From: Ulota crispa
Lineage: Eukaryota > Streptophyta > Bryopsida > Orthotrichales > Orthotrichaceae
Assembly: GCA_963920765.1 (NCBI GenBank)
Contig: OY987252.1
Coordinates: 4,883,966-4,947,965, forward strand
Direction: 5' to 3'
DNA length: 64,000 bases
Shown here: piece by piece, positions 23,440 through 34,880 of the stretch
Position numbering within the stretch: position 1 is the stretch's first letter
Layout: every line of letters begins with the position of its first letter
Translations under genes and position numbers: made by a program
The notes under the pieces: generated by a model
Told to the model about the DNA's origin: nothing
The model's input: only the letters and a program-made list of their open reading frames with translations
Databases searched by the model: none

Positions 23440-23690
23440 AACTAAAAGACGGCTAGTATATGACTAAAAGACAACTAGTATATGACTAAAAGACTACTGA
23501 TATATGACTAAAAGACTACTAATATATGACTGAAAGATGACTAGCATATGACTAAAAGACTACTAATGTATGACTAAAAGACAACTAATACATGACTAAA
23601 AGACTACTAATATATGACTAAAAGACGACCAGTATATGACAAAAAGACCACTAGTATATGACTAAAAGATGACTAGTATATGACTGAATG
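23440..23690. repeat. 20-21 bp tandem array, TATGACTAAAAGACTACTAA
   Basis: About 12 units of ATATGACTAAAAGAC followed by GACTAGT, TACTAAT or AACTAAT. Spacing is 20-22 bp with few substitutions. In maize En/Spm, short repeated motifs in subterminal regions bind the TNPA protein. A similar role here is inference from position. Confidence 0.85.
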
Positions 23691-24111
23691 AGAATTTATG
23701 GGTTACTAATCTATTACTAAATGTGGACTAATGTTAAGATAACAAATGCGGACCATATAAAGCAGTTACAGAGATCAAGACATGTTGCACTAGGTAGTTG
23801 GTTTGATTTTGTCAGTAGAAATAAAATGGCACCCTTGGGAATTGGGAAAATTTAAATGCCAACAAGAAAGAAGGGGCAGCTAGGTTCAAGAAAGAGAGAA
23901 CATTTCTTTCTTCCAAATAAAGACAAAGTTCACATGACATAAAGGATGAGATACTATAATGTCCTAAATGACAAAGACTTCTAAACAACTGAAAAATGAC
24001 TAAATTGTGACCAAATGAGATCAGTCATGATATAGTCATTCAGAAACAAATGACTCACTTCTTAGTCATTTGTAGCAGTCATATAGGACGCTATTTTTTA
24101 CCTATGCAGTA

Positions 24112-25914
24112 ATTTCTTCCTCCCCTCCACCTCGGAGCACACCTTGCAATGCACTTGTGTTACACCCCCATTTGCACCTACGATACTCCCAGCCCATGGC
24201 AGCTTTGCTGCCCAAGCATCATGGAATTGGCGATTCAATTTGTAACCTTTTTTTCTTTTGCAAGCCAAACCCATTTGCAAAGACCTCTAGGCAGTGGTAG
24301 AGCACTCAACTTTCCCCTTTCCCTTCTCTGTGGCGGACATGACCCTCCCTTTTCTCTCGGCAACGGGAGACACAACCTTCCCTTTCCCCTTCTTTGTAGC
24401 GCTTACGATTGCAGGTTTTGCAATGACCTCCGCGGCAATAACCACAAAATCTTTTGCTGACACTGAATCCTCATTGTCAATGGCTATTATGACATAGTCC
24501 TCCTCCGCTGATCTCCTCGCACCACTTAAACTCCCCAAATTATGCAAATCAAACATTGGAATAGCACTGTCACCATTAGTAAACCCTAGAACCCTTCTAT
24601 CGTACAGGAACTTTTGTAGTGTGCATTGCATTTTCCTAGCTTTTGACATTGAACACCATATTCATTAAAATGAGAGATTGGAGACCTCTCAAAATAATCA
24701 TGTTGTTCTTGACTTAAATTAGCGATTTCCATTAAAATGAGAGTTTTGAACTAAATTCGCATAAAACCTTTCAGTTTTAGCTAAATTGACATAAATTTTT
24801 TTGTGGAGTTTTCTTTAAATTACCTCTCATTTCAATGGAAAACTTTCATATTAATGAATATGGTCTTATTGCAGCAAACAACCAAGAACAACAATGCAAA
24901 GAGAACAAAACACAATGACAAAGAAAACAAGAAATATAGGTTTTGCCACTCCTTGCCTCGTCAATTTCAATCCGAGCATTTGGAATTGTTCATTCTTACC
25001 TTCGCGGCGCTCCTTGCTTCTCTAGTTGGCGGCTCAAGGGAGTTGAAGCTCCATTACTTCATGAAATCTGCAATTTTCTGTAGCCAAATAAGCTGAACAG
25101 TCTGCCGTCATTCATAAACACAAAGCCAATGCCTTAGTGGCGCCAATTCTCCAAATCCAAGCAGAAATGACTTGTAATTTTAGAAGACAGAATACAAATA
25201 CATTCCAAAAGTGAAAACTAATCCTGTCCATAGCAACATAATTTGTGAAAGCTGAATGAAATATTGCGGGAGTGGGAGGGTAGCTTCGGAAATTTGCACA
25301 AAAAATTTGCCATGCAAGAGCTGCAGTGATGGAGCAAAGGCGAGAAGAGAACCGCGCCATTGCCTAGCAAGTAGGCGGAGAGGAAAGAGGAGATTGAAAA
25401 TGGCGAGGACTTTTGCGAGCAAAGTGCAGCGCTGGCAACAACGCAAAAGTACATAAGGGGGAACATGTGACAGGGCTAATGAAGAAAGCCTGCACCCACA
25501 CCAGCAATCAATCCTGCTGTCAGGTTGATTCTGGCGATGATGGCTAGGATCTCCAGGGCCGAGGTGGCCCACTCTCTACAATCATAGCAGCCAGCATGGC
25601 AATGCATGCTTGGGTGCATGTCTGGTTTGGGCAAATATGTTTACTAATGATACCCTGAATTGCTTTGTACCAATCGTTAGTGCAGTTTGCAAGTAAGTTT
25701 CTGGCGTATATTTGCCAAAGATTTAAACGTTGGCAGCTCCTTGCCGACCAAGATGGGCAAGGAACAACAAGGATACAACCGTCATTGTTGTGTTTCAAGA
25801 ATTGAACCTTGGAGATGATACCAAAAAGGGCATTCTTGACAATAATCACCAAGGTTGGAAGAAGTATAGCAACAAATCCATCCAAATATCAACCTTTTGT
25901 AGGTAAGACAATTA
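24112..25914. other. Unassigned stretch, partly GC-richer
   Basis: A minus-strand frame at 24,287-24,649 encodes 120 residues with two copies of SAT(K/E)KGKGKV and an acidic centre. I do not recognise it and the repetition suggests low complexity. At about 24,950-25,600 composition is richer in G and C and several overlapping frames occur on both strands, for example SALEILAIIARINLTAGLIAG on the minus strand. None matches a family I know. It may hold another host exon remnant. Confidence 0.3.
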
Positions 25915-26655
25915 GGGTGATTGCAAGAAACACTTGTAATATTTCTTGTCCCCATCACCTCCTGCGGGTGCTTTTTGGCTTGTAACTTTTGCATAGCAAG
26001 TTTTATTGAGCTGAAATTTTGGAGAAAGGTACATGTCATAGTTATAAACCTTCCATTATTTTTGAAATTTTTTTAAAATTATTTTACTATTTTTGAACAG
26101 CCCCCAAATAGGTGTCTACTTTGGCCATTTTGGGGGGTTTTTAGTACTATTTTGCGTCCAAAAAAGCAAATTTCATGCCACAAATCAAGGAAGTTGTTCA
26201 TCATAGAGCATTACATGGATGCCTAAAAGGGTTCCACAAAATTCTAAATTCCACGTTGTGCACACACCTTCAAAAATGGCATCCTTTCTCGAATGATTGG
26301 TGAAGTAAAAAAAACTTCCTACAAAAACCACTAGCATCAAGTGAAGCTACTCAAAGAGATAAAAAATGGCCATTTTTTGATTTATTTTTTTGAATGTTTT
26401 TACTAATTTCTAAAAAGCATAAAGGAAATTGTCCTTTTGTGGGTAATTTCAATCCTTCTATTTTTGTGCATAACTTTTAGAATAAATTTTTTCTAGGTCT
26501 AAATTTTCACGAATATATTATTTTAAGTGCTTTTCAAATTGTCCATATTTTATTTATTTTCTAAAATTTTATTTCAAAAGCTCATGGTACTACCTAGTAC
26601 TACAAGTTTTCAAGGTGTTTAAGACAAAATTGTGAAGTGTTTTTTGCAATCACCC
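25915..26655 (+). mobile_element. Non-autonomous TIR element, copy 1 (741 bp)
   Basis: It begins GGGTGATTGCAAGAAA and ends TTTTTGCAATCACCC, an inverted match of about 15 bp. The interior carries CACCTCCTGCGGGTGC, GGCTTGTAACTTTTGC, CCATTTTGGGGGG and GTACTACCTAGTACTAC. It shares its full length with copies at 27,812-28,544 (same orientation) and 58,129-58,850 (inverted). No coding frame. No convincing target duplication was found for this copy. Confidence 0.8.
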
Positions 26656-26957
26656 ATCACTAGCTATTTGCTGTTAGACAAATCAATGGTATATAGAGGA
26701 ACCAAAAGTTGTTCTAAGTCTCAAAAGCACTTAGCTTAGGAAAGATTGCTCAAAACCGTTTATATTAACATATGTCACACAACTTTACTGGCATCTTGTT
26801 GCAAGAATGAATCTAGAGGAAGTACATTATACTCTGAATCCTCACAATTCATTCATATTGTATCCAAATGATGCATTCTCTAATGTTTCATAATTCTCCT
26901 TAGTTCACAAACAAGAAATATAAAAAAATTTGAACATTCAAACAACAGAGACAATGT

Positions 26958-27170
26958 TTGGTGCAAAAGGTGTCGAAGCTACCTACCTCACAACATCTCA
27001 CCATCACCCTAACCAAACTTGGATTATGCAATGACAAAGGATACTACAAATGTAGCATGAAGGACTACCGGGCCAAAAAGATGGTGCAACCAACCGACAC
27101 AAACACTAACATCATTGAAGTCACATACCTCGGAAACCACACCTACTCCAACACGTTATTAAGGTAGATC
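26958..27170 (+). pseudogene. WRKY domain remnant
   Basis: The frame reads TKLGLCNDKGYYKCS, then KDYRAKKMVQPTD, and NIIEVTYLGNHTY. WRKY group III domains read W(R)KYGQK...P(R)GYY(R/K)C..K..QGC.A.K.VQ..(D)...(I/F)EVTY.G.HTC. Here WRKYGQ is reduced to TKLGL with about six residues missing before GYYKC; the second zinc cysteine is a tyrosine and the final cysteine or histidine is also a tyrosine. DNA binding would be lost. A neighbouring frame (27,219-27,512) may be the same gene further on, but I cannot confirm it. The fragment lies between two direct copies of the 740-bp element. Confidence 0.6.
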
Positions 27171-27811
27171 CGATCTTGAACGTCCAACTTTGGCGTTTTG
27201 CAAGCCGAGCACTAGCTCTTGACCACAAGTATTGATGAAGGAGTAGCAGACGTTCCTGTATCTGAAGATGTTCTCGTGCAAACCAAAATTACAAGACTCC
27301 TGAAACATCATACAAGCAATGGTTTGATCACCAAATTGGACAAATCCATTGGTGATAACAACTATGACTCTAGTTTGAAACCCCAATGTATAAAGGTTAG
27401 AACCGCACACATGAAATGGCGACACGGAGTAGTGATTAGCAAAGGACACAAAATCAGAGCCCTAGCGCAAGTGTACTCAGAGGCTTGGTGTGCCGCCCCT
27501 TGCCGACTATGATGGATGATGAGCAAAGCACTAAACCACCCTATAGTTAGCCTCTTTAATTTATGTTTTTTCATAAATTAACAAATTAGCATAATTTATG
27601 CACATCATGAAAGTTAGTTTGTGTATTGTCATAAATTAGCAAACTTATTTTTTATATTTGCATACTTGATATCATATTAAATGTGACAAAACATGAAATT
27701 GCTTGCACTTCAACACCCTCTCAAGTGAGAGGTTAGTCAACAATCTATAATGCTCATCATTTGAGAATTTACAAATAGAGAAGTTGGATTCAACTTTGGC
27801 CATGCTAAGGA

Positions 27812-28544
27812 GGGTGATTGCAAGAAACACTTGTATTGCTTTTTGTCCCCTTCACCTCTTGCTGGTGCTTCTTGGCTTGTAACTTTTGCTCAAAAAGTCC
27901 TTTTGAGATGAAATTTCAAAAGATGCATAGTTGTAAACCTTTTATAATTTTTGCAATTTTTTTAAAATTATTTTACTATTTTTAAAGAGCCCCCAAAAAG
28001 ATGTCTATCTTGGCCATTTTGGAGGTTTTAAGTACTATTTTGGGTTCAAAAAAGCAATTCACATATCACAAATTAGGGAAGTCATTCATCATAAAGCATT
28101 ACATGGATATATAGAAGGGTTTTAGGAAATTGTGAATTCTTTGCCTTCCACATGCTCTCAAAGTGGGCATCCTTTGGTCAATGATTGGAGAAAGAAAACA
28201 AACTTCCCCAAAAAAGCAATTCCATCAATACAAGTGTCTTAAATAGAGCAAAAATGGCCATTTTTTGATTTATTTTTTTGAATGTTTTACCTAATTTCTA
28301 AAAAGCAAAATGGAAATTGTCCTTTTGTGGGTAATTTCAATCCCTCTATTTTTGTGCATAACTTTTAGAATAAATTTTTTCTAGGTTTGAATTTTCATGA
28401 GTATGCTATTTTAAGTGGTTTATAAATTATCTATATTTTATTTTATTTAAAAAATATGTATTTCAAAAGCTCATAGTACTACCTAGTACTACTAGTTTTA
28501 TGGGTGTTTGAGACAAAACTATAAAATGTTTCTTGCAACTATCC
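27812..28544 (+). mobile_element. Non-autonomous TIR element, copy 2 (733 bp)
   Basis: Same family and orientation as 25,915-26,655, beginning GGGTGATTGCAAGAAACACT and ending TTTCTTGCAACTATCC. Identity to copy 1 is roughly 80% by eye along the full length. The end is slightly degraded (CTATCC instead of TCACCC). No coding frame. Confidence 0.8.
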
Positions 28545-29634
28545 AAGAACATGGTGGCCTTGCCACCACAGAAGTTGCACAATGACTGCCATGTGGCATA
28601 TGTCAAGTGCAACCTTTTTTTATAAAGAACCAATGGGCTTAATTAGTGCACATTGTCAAGAGTTAATTTGTTGATTTGTGCATTCTTTTTTAGAAAATGT
28701 AAATTAAAGAGGCCTGGGATGAATACTACAAGTTTTCAATTTAGAAGGTATAGCCGGTGTGACACGTAAGAGTTAACCAACAGTTTAAAAGCTTGATGAA
28801 TTTGTCGATGATTGCTACATTGTCCATCTTAGGCCATTGTGCAATAGGCTTATGTCAACTTATCAAGGACATGGCTTCATGTCTAATTAGGTCAGAAACG
28901 GCTTTCTTCTCTTGCGTGGGTTAATGTACCATTGCACCTCTTCTACTTGAAAAATGCAAGGGCAGAAAGATAATATTATACACAAATATAAATATATGGT
29001 TTGCAAAGACATACTTCAAGTGTGTTTGCACACTTTGCTTCTTTAATGTATTTTGTTGGTTTCTAAACTATCCGCCTACCTAGTAGCAGCGTTCTCAAAA
29101 CTGGCTAAATTTCAGCTAGGCTTCTACATAAATTCAAATAAGCATCACAAGTAAGTAGGAAAAAAATCAAGAAAATGCAAACTTGAGCACAAAATCATAC
29201 ATGGTAAACATCAAATCTTAACTTGCTATTTCCTCTAGCTTCGTAACTAGCATCCATTGCTGCCGCCGGCTTTGAGGATGTCACTTCTAAACTATTCCAA
29301 GCGTACACCTATTGCTGCAGCGACAACATTATAATTGTTCAAACTGCAACCCCCAACTCTCTCCTGCGTTGAAATATGAAGTTGAGGTTAGCAGAGGGGT
29401 TGATTGAATTGTTACTGTCTAGGTTTAAAAATTTACCCGTCAAGGCATTGATTGTCAATGAAAACTTGCCGCAACACAACACCACTTGCGTACTTGTTGT
29501 TGTGCATTGAATCGTTTGGCCCAATGCTCAATTCCATGCCGTTATGCAGTTTAGGTTCAATTGTGCAGAATGCCAACCCGTGCCATTGAGTTGCAACAAA
29601 AGATAAATTGTTCTGCAATCCTAAACCCTAACCC
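28545..29634. other. Unassigned AT-rich spacer
   Basis: No reading frame of note or repeat was recognised until a telomere-like string, CTAAACCCTAACCC, at 29,621-29,634, which abuts the left TTAA of the piggyBac element. Confidence 0.4.
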
Positions 29635-29886
29635 TTAACCCTAGACCACCCAAGTGGTCACTTTCTGTCCACTAGGAATTGATGAAGGGCTGGGCCCATT
29701 TCAGATTGGGGTGATTTGATGAGATGAAACATGGGTTTAATTGAATGCATTTCAAAGGACAATAAAGGTGTAAATGCGGTTTAGGATTTACGGGTAAATC
29801 ATGTCAGGGCAATCATAGCAAATCTGAAGAGAAACATGGGACACGGCAGTTAGGACAAATGTCTGAAAAGTGACCGAGAGTAGCCA

Positions 29887-30534
29887 GTGCAATGCCGTTG
29901 GGCTTTGGATTCGATTGCCGTGGCAGGGACGATGCCGTGGGGTTTGCCAGGCGCAGTCGACAATGCGCCACAAAGCTTATCGAAGTGCAGCATTCATCCC
30001 TTTGCGCCGGCGCACCACTTCCACTTACCGTTGCCAAGTATCAACAGGTCGGATCCATTCTTGATCTTGTGCACGATGACAACGGCGCTTTGGGCGGGCC
30101 AGGCTACAAAGAAAGAGGTCCTTGAAGTGCAGCGCAAATTGTTCCTCTGGGCACAAGAGAGTGGGGTAAGCAAGAGCACAGCGCAAAAAGTGGAGAATTG
30201 CCTCAAGGAGGACTTCCTGTTGTCATTGCCGCAGCCACGGCGAAAGCATCGGTGGGGTGATAATCCGGGTCCAAGTAGTTGGCGCTACCTCTGCCGTCGT
30301 CAAATCAGCAGGTTGCTAGGGTGGTCGGAACAATATCCTGAGGAAGACAAACGTGGGATTCCCGAGTTCCTGAACTTCTTGCTTCGAACCAAACAGTGGC
30401 CGAATACGGGGGACGATGAAGCGCCAGGCAAGAACGAAGGCAGCAACGGATTTGGAAGCCAAGCCGGCTCAGCAGCGAGGCCAAATCCAAAGGGCCTTGT
30501 CATTGGCTTGAAGGACTTGTCCGAGCCAGAGTAG
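29887..30534 (+). CDS. Unrecognised 215-residue frame upstream of the piggyBac transposase
   Basis: An open frame of 215 codons lies within the GC-rich part of the piggyBac element. A likelier start is the methionine at 30,079 (MTTALWAG), which gives about 151 residues. It includes ATKKEVLEVQRKLFLWAQ, VSKSTAQKVENCLKED, RRQISRLLGWSEQYPEED, and a glycine- and asparagine-rich tail. The VSKSTAQKV and RRQISRLLG segments suggest helical DNA-binding or coiled parts, but I recognise no domain. The next frame (30,545-30,916, glycine-rich, starting MTFQTNGGRGVSNLGG) may continue it after a frame change. It could be an accessory protein of the element or captured sequence. Confidence 0.5.
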   Translation: MQCRWALDSIAVAGTMPWGLPGAVDNAPQSLSKCSIHPFAPAHHFHLPLPSINRSDPFLILCTMTTALWAGQATKKEVLEVQRKLFLWAQESGVSKSTAQKVENCLKEDFLLSLPQPRRKHRWGDNPGPSSWRYLCRRQISRLLGWSEQYPEEDKRGIPEFLNFLLRTKQWPNTGDDEAPGKNEGSNGFGSQAGSAARPNPKGLVIGLKDLSEPE

Positions 30535-31591
30535 CCAACCTGTTTTGACGTTCCAGACAAATGGGGGAAGAGGAGTCTCTAACCTCGGCGGCTCTGGAAA
30601 TGGGCATTCCAAAGTGACGAGCGGAGAGCAGGGTCTGCACACACAAGGGGCAGAGACTGGGATTGTTCTCGATTCTATCGGAGCTGGGAATGACCTAGGA
30701 TTGTTGAGTTCCCTCCCCCACAATTTGGCGGTTTCTTATGTGCAAGGGGAGTGTGTAGGTGTCCAGAGCATGGGAGCTGGGAGAATCAATGGAAAATTGG
30801 GTGCAGTTGCTCATAATTTAGGAATTTATGTGACCAAAGTGGGGGAATCCAGCGTGCCTGTAAGGTCAGGTCAAGCTCAAGCTGTGAATGATGGGGGGAA
30901 TGCGGTTCAAGGATAAGGCAAGCGACTCAGAAATCGTCAAAAGGCCAGAGGGTGGGTACTGCATGCCATTGTTCGAAGCAACAAGTCGCCGCCGGTCCTT
31001 AGATCCAGAATGCTTTGCCAGGAAACCGATTTGGATTAGAGGCAGCGAATGTCTCCATCGGTTTCACCTTCCTCAATTGGCGGTCGCGTTGCTCATCGAC
31101 CAAGGCGTGCATACTCTTCGAGCGTTGGGCCGACCTAACCTGTGATCAGAAACTCGCCAGGCAGTGCCACGAATTTAGCTCCATCAGAGCAAACACAAGC
31201 AGTTTCTCCACGACAGAGGATGGGGGTTGTACATTCACCTCTTTGAGCGGTAAACTTGGCAGCTGCCTTTGATACTATTACCCGCATAGTGGACTGGGTG
31301 AATTTGGTGACTGATTTGTCCACTTCCAATTCTCCTCGAGTCTCATTTCATCAGGACCATGTACTGATTGGTGGGCATGCAGACCGTGCGTTGCCAGCGA
31401 TAGGTCAAGCCCCCATAACTGGCGCGGAGGACGGCGGAACGGCAAGTGACAACTCTGAAGGAGAAACCATTGGTCCCTTCTAGAACCAAGGCGACCAGGT
31501 AGGTGCCACCAAATTCACGGAGATCCTATCAACAGGAGGAAGAAGCGGTGGCAACCTGACGCCACCTCGACGTGCCGCACCTGCATTAGAG

Positions 31592-33540
31592 GTGGACGGG
31601 GTGAACAGCGCCAAAGGCTGGACAACAGAATCTTGCGATACTGATTGGACGCCGGACTACGCTGACTTTGCAGGTAATATTTCCTTCGACGATAACAACT
31701 CTGATTGGCTGTTGAGTGACGACGATGTAACAGACCTAGAGGAACATGCAATTGATGTTGATGAGTATCGGGAGTATATGTTCATAGACCCTGTGCAAAG
31801 CACTGCTTTGGAGAGAATTCGCCATCTTTATAGAGATTCAGAGTGGGATACTAGTTGACCAACTTTGCTAGGCATCTGAGCAACCTTCACAGGGGCATAC
31901 CCGGGATCCAGTTAGCGTTTTTGGCAAAACAAACCAAGTGCCCGCTCATTCTTCGATCGTTGGTTTGATGATACCACGGTGGACCAAATCATTTGTTACA
32001 CAAACCTTTATGCTTCACAAAATACGAGTAACCTGGCCAATCCTAGGCAGAGGGGGAGTCCAGCCGGATCAAGCGGAGGAAGCCGTTGGACTCCAACAAA
32101 TCGTGTAGAGCTGCGTGCATTTTTGGGGGTCACTGTTCTAATGGGACTGAAGGATTCACCTTCAGTTCATGATTACTGGAGGGAGGACGTGTTCTGACGT
32201 TGTGGTGTAATCCCCCAAGTTTTTTCAAGAGATCGATTTGAGATGTTGCTGCGCTATGTGCATTGCATCAACAACGCCACATCTTGCCGAGATAAAACAG
32301 ACCCTGTGTATGACAAGCTTTACAAGATCCACTGGTTACTTGAGCATTTTGTTGCGGTCTCAAAGACGTCATACTACCTGGAGAAGTGGTTGACGTGCGA
32401 TGAGGTGATGGTTGCCTATCGAGGCTTCCACAATCCATGCCGGCAAAACCTACGCAATACATATTCAAACTCTGGGCGGCCGTTTGTGTAGAGTCTGGTT
32501 ACATATGGAATGTAATACCATACTTGAGGAAGGTTGGAGGCCAGTCCAAGGTGGGCTTAGGCGAGTGCGTGGTTCATCAACTGACGGCCAGGCTCCAGCA
32601 TCGGGGACACTGAATATGCGTAGATAATTACTTCACCTGCCCATCTCTTTTTGATATTCTTTTACGACGGGGAATCTTTGCCATAGGGTTAGTGAAAGGG
32701 AATCGAGTAGGCTTTCCTTCCATGCTTTCTAGATACAAAATAGGGGAGCACCCTAGGTCTACTCTCTTCTGGTTTACACACTCCAGTGGTCAAATGGCTG
32801 CGTCCGTGTGGTACGACAGCAAGCTAGTTGCTTTCCTAAGCACTTCAGTCGACCCTACTGGCCCAGCACTAGCTCGACGTTAGTTGAAGGGGAAACGTGA
32901 GGAGATTCCGACCACGCCGCAGCAAGTTGAGCAACATGCGCAGAGTGGATCTGGTAGACCAGATGCGGAGGAATTATACGACACAGTTTCACAGCATGAA
33001 GTGGTAGCATAAATATCTAAATGTTTGTCGTGGATTCTGTTTTGCACAATGGTTGGGTATAATACCAGCATGATAGGAGGGCTCGTGGTGAGAAGAAGGT
33101 CTGCCGCGTGAACTTCATTTACAACGTGCCGTTTGGTCTCATACTATTGAAGTTGCCAAGCCCTCGTACCTGCACAACTTGGAATTCTCGGCCATTGGCC
33201 CTCCACTACGTACAGACTGACCCGTTGATCCGACGCAGGTGTTGCGTTTGTAAACAAAAGCAAGCCGATTATTGCCAAGCCTGCGGCTTTGTGTTCATGT
33301 GCATAGCTAATTGTTTCCCAAAGGTTCATTTGTCCAAGGCATGGGCACTCAGAGCTCGAGATTTTGCTATGCATCATCACCAAATTGACGTGGTTTGTTT
33401 TTGGGTTTGGCTGCCAGCTGTGTGGATGGTGGCGAGCAGTCCCCTAAGAGAGCCCAGGTCTATCAACTTCATTGGACGTTGCTCCCGTGTGACGCCACCG
33501 CATTTTGAGCTGCGATACGACTCAAAGTTGTAGGTAGGGT
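31592..33540 (+). pseudogene. piggyBac transposase (DDE_Tnp_1_7), decayed
   Basis: Order of parts: an acidic N-terminus (NNSDWLLSDDDVTDLEEH); an entry region with FFDRWFDDTTVDQIICYTN; ELRAFLGVTVLMGLKDSPSV and HDYWREDVF; FSRDRFEMLLRYVH; DPVYDKLYKIHWLLEHF; KWLTCDEVMVAYRG (first catalytic Asp); SGYIWNVIPYL; VDNYFTCPSLFD (second Asp); LVKGNRVGFPSMLSR; a degraded GYNTSMIGG where the third Asp block is expected; and a C-terminal zinc ribbon RRRCCVCKQ, CQACGFVFMC, CFPKVH. Each matches the piggyBac transposase order. Several stops (for example just after EWDTS and after WREDVF) and frame changes (about 32,480) break it, so it is inactive. The length implied, about 620 residues, fits the family. Confidence 0.9.
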
Positions 33541-33910
33541 CTCCACCTAGAAGCCCAACTCCAGAGTGAAACCGCCCTCCTCGACATAGATCCGGCCAGG
33601 CCACCGCTGTTCATTTTCTGCATTCAGTTTGTAGGATTCTGAGAGCACTTGGTGCTGAATTCAGGAGAGTTGTTTGTAGGCAATAGGAACTCTAGGTGCC
33701 AAGAGGCCTGTTTCAATGTACCCACACCTTATTTTTCTTTAGAACAAGGCAATTCTGGGATTTTCCAGCAGAAATTGTGTCTCTTTGCTTTGTGGGTTGG
33801 TAGCTTCTGTAAATTGTGAAGAATATTGAACGACTATGTTGTGTTGCAAGATTATGCTAGATTATGTTTCACTGGACAGTTGCATGGTTTAAATTCGTCG
33901 TGTTTGTGAG

Positions 33911-34880
33911 CAGTAAAATTATCTTGAAGTGGCCTTAGCTTTTTTTCTAACCAATACATGATTGAGTAGCAAGAATGGCTACATTTTATTGAAAGATATA
34001 TAGTTGGATGGTTTCAATCTTTCATCAAAGCTAAATCTCATGATGGTTATTAAAAAATATAGAATATTACACCAGTAGAATGAGGCGGCATGAAGTGGAA
34101 CCCTGAAAATCATACTCCTACTCCCAAACATGTGTTTAAAAGTTGGCTAAATATTTTCCATTTAAAAAAAAATAACTATAGAACAATTTGTTACACCAAA
34201 TTTGGTGTAGCAAAAAGCAATAATTAGCATAGAATGTTTTCACTAACCCTAACCAGTGAAAATCTACCTCAACCCTACTTCTATACAAATTTTTATTATT
34301 TTATTGTGGTGAGGTGGCTTGAGCTCTGCCCCAACCCTACCTCTACACAAGGATTTTTTTTTGTTGTGTTGTGGGTTGAACTCTATCTCAACTCTATGTC
34401 AACACAAGGATTTTTTTTTTTTTTTTTTTTGTGTTGATGTGGGTTGAGCTCTACCTCAACCCTACCTCAACATAAGGTTTTTTGCTTATTTTTGTTTTTT
34501 TGTTGAGGTGGGGTTGAGCTCTATCTCAAGGAGTGGAATTATTTTGGTCTAAGTTGGCTTGGTTTTTTTTCAAATCAATAAATGGTTGAGTAGGAAGAAT
34601 GGCTACATTTTTTTTACAGGTTAAAAGTTGGATGCTCTAAACCTTTTATTAAGGCTAAATTTCATGATAGTTTTATGAGAAATTAGAATATTACACTAGT
34701 AAGGTGAGACAACATCTAATAGAACCTTGAAAATTGGGCTCCTACTCCCAAACTTGTGTATAAAAGTTGGCTACATACTTTACATTTTTTTCAAAAAATA
34801 CCATAGAAAAATCAACCACACCAATTTTGCACCAATTTTGGTGTAGCAAAAAAGCAATGATTAGCATCAAACATTTTTAC
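33911..34880. mobile_element. AT-rich insertion inside the piggyBac element, bounded by direct repeats
   Basis: TGTTTGTGAG occurs at 33,901-33,910 and again at 34,881-34,890, a 10-bp flanking duplication. Between them is a 970-bp AT-rich block inside otherwise GC-rich sequence. It consists of two direct repeats, 33,911-34,243 and 34,531-34,880 (roughly 75-80% alike), around a minisatellite core. The duplication length suits a MULE-like insertion, but the end-to-end direct repeats are LTR-like; the class is unresolved. No coding content. Confidence 0.65.
34244..34530. repeat. Hairpin-forming minisatellite, about 65 bp unit
   Basis: About four units carry GGGTTGAGCTCTACCTCAACCC-type palindromes (GGGTTGAG pairing with CTCAACCC), each followed by TACCTCAACACAAGG and a long T run. 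The palindrome is in every unit, so single strands would form serial hairpins. Confidence 0.75.

Larger units (their letters stand above)
18046..24111 (+). mobile_element. Decayed CACTA (En/Spm) element
   Basis: The interval is defined by plus-strand coding pieces of En/Spm type (separate entries) and by short tandem motifs in introns and at the 3' side, an arrangement typical of CACTA subterminal regions. The right end is probably at about 24,111, where the reverse strand reads TACTGCATAGGTAAAAAATAG; a final CAGTG changed to CAGTA would restore a CACTG terminus. I could not find the matching 5' end. The 103-bp array upstream may be inside it. No DDE transposase (TNPD-type) coding was recognised, so this is either a TNPA-only derivative or heavily decayed. 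Confidence 0.55.

Noticed and set aside
24287-24649. 120-residue minus-strand frame as a real gene
   Set aside because: Low-complexity SATEKGKGKV repeats and no recognisable domain; reported only within the unassigned stretch.
25915-28544. The 740-bp family as piggyBac derivatives, because copy 3 has TTAA nearby
   Set aside because: Its ends start GGGTGATT rather than the CCCTAGA of the resident piggyBac, and copies 1 and 2 lack TTAA flanks.
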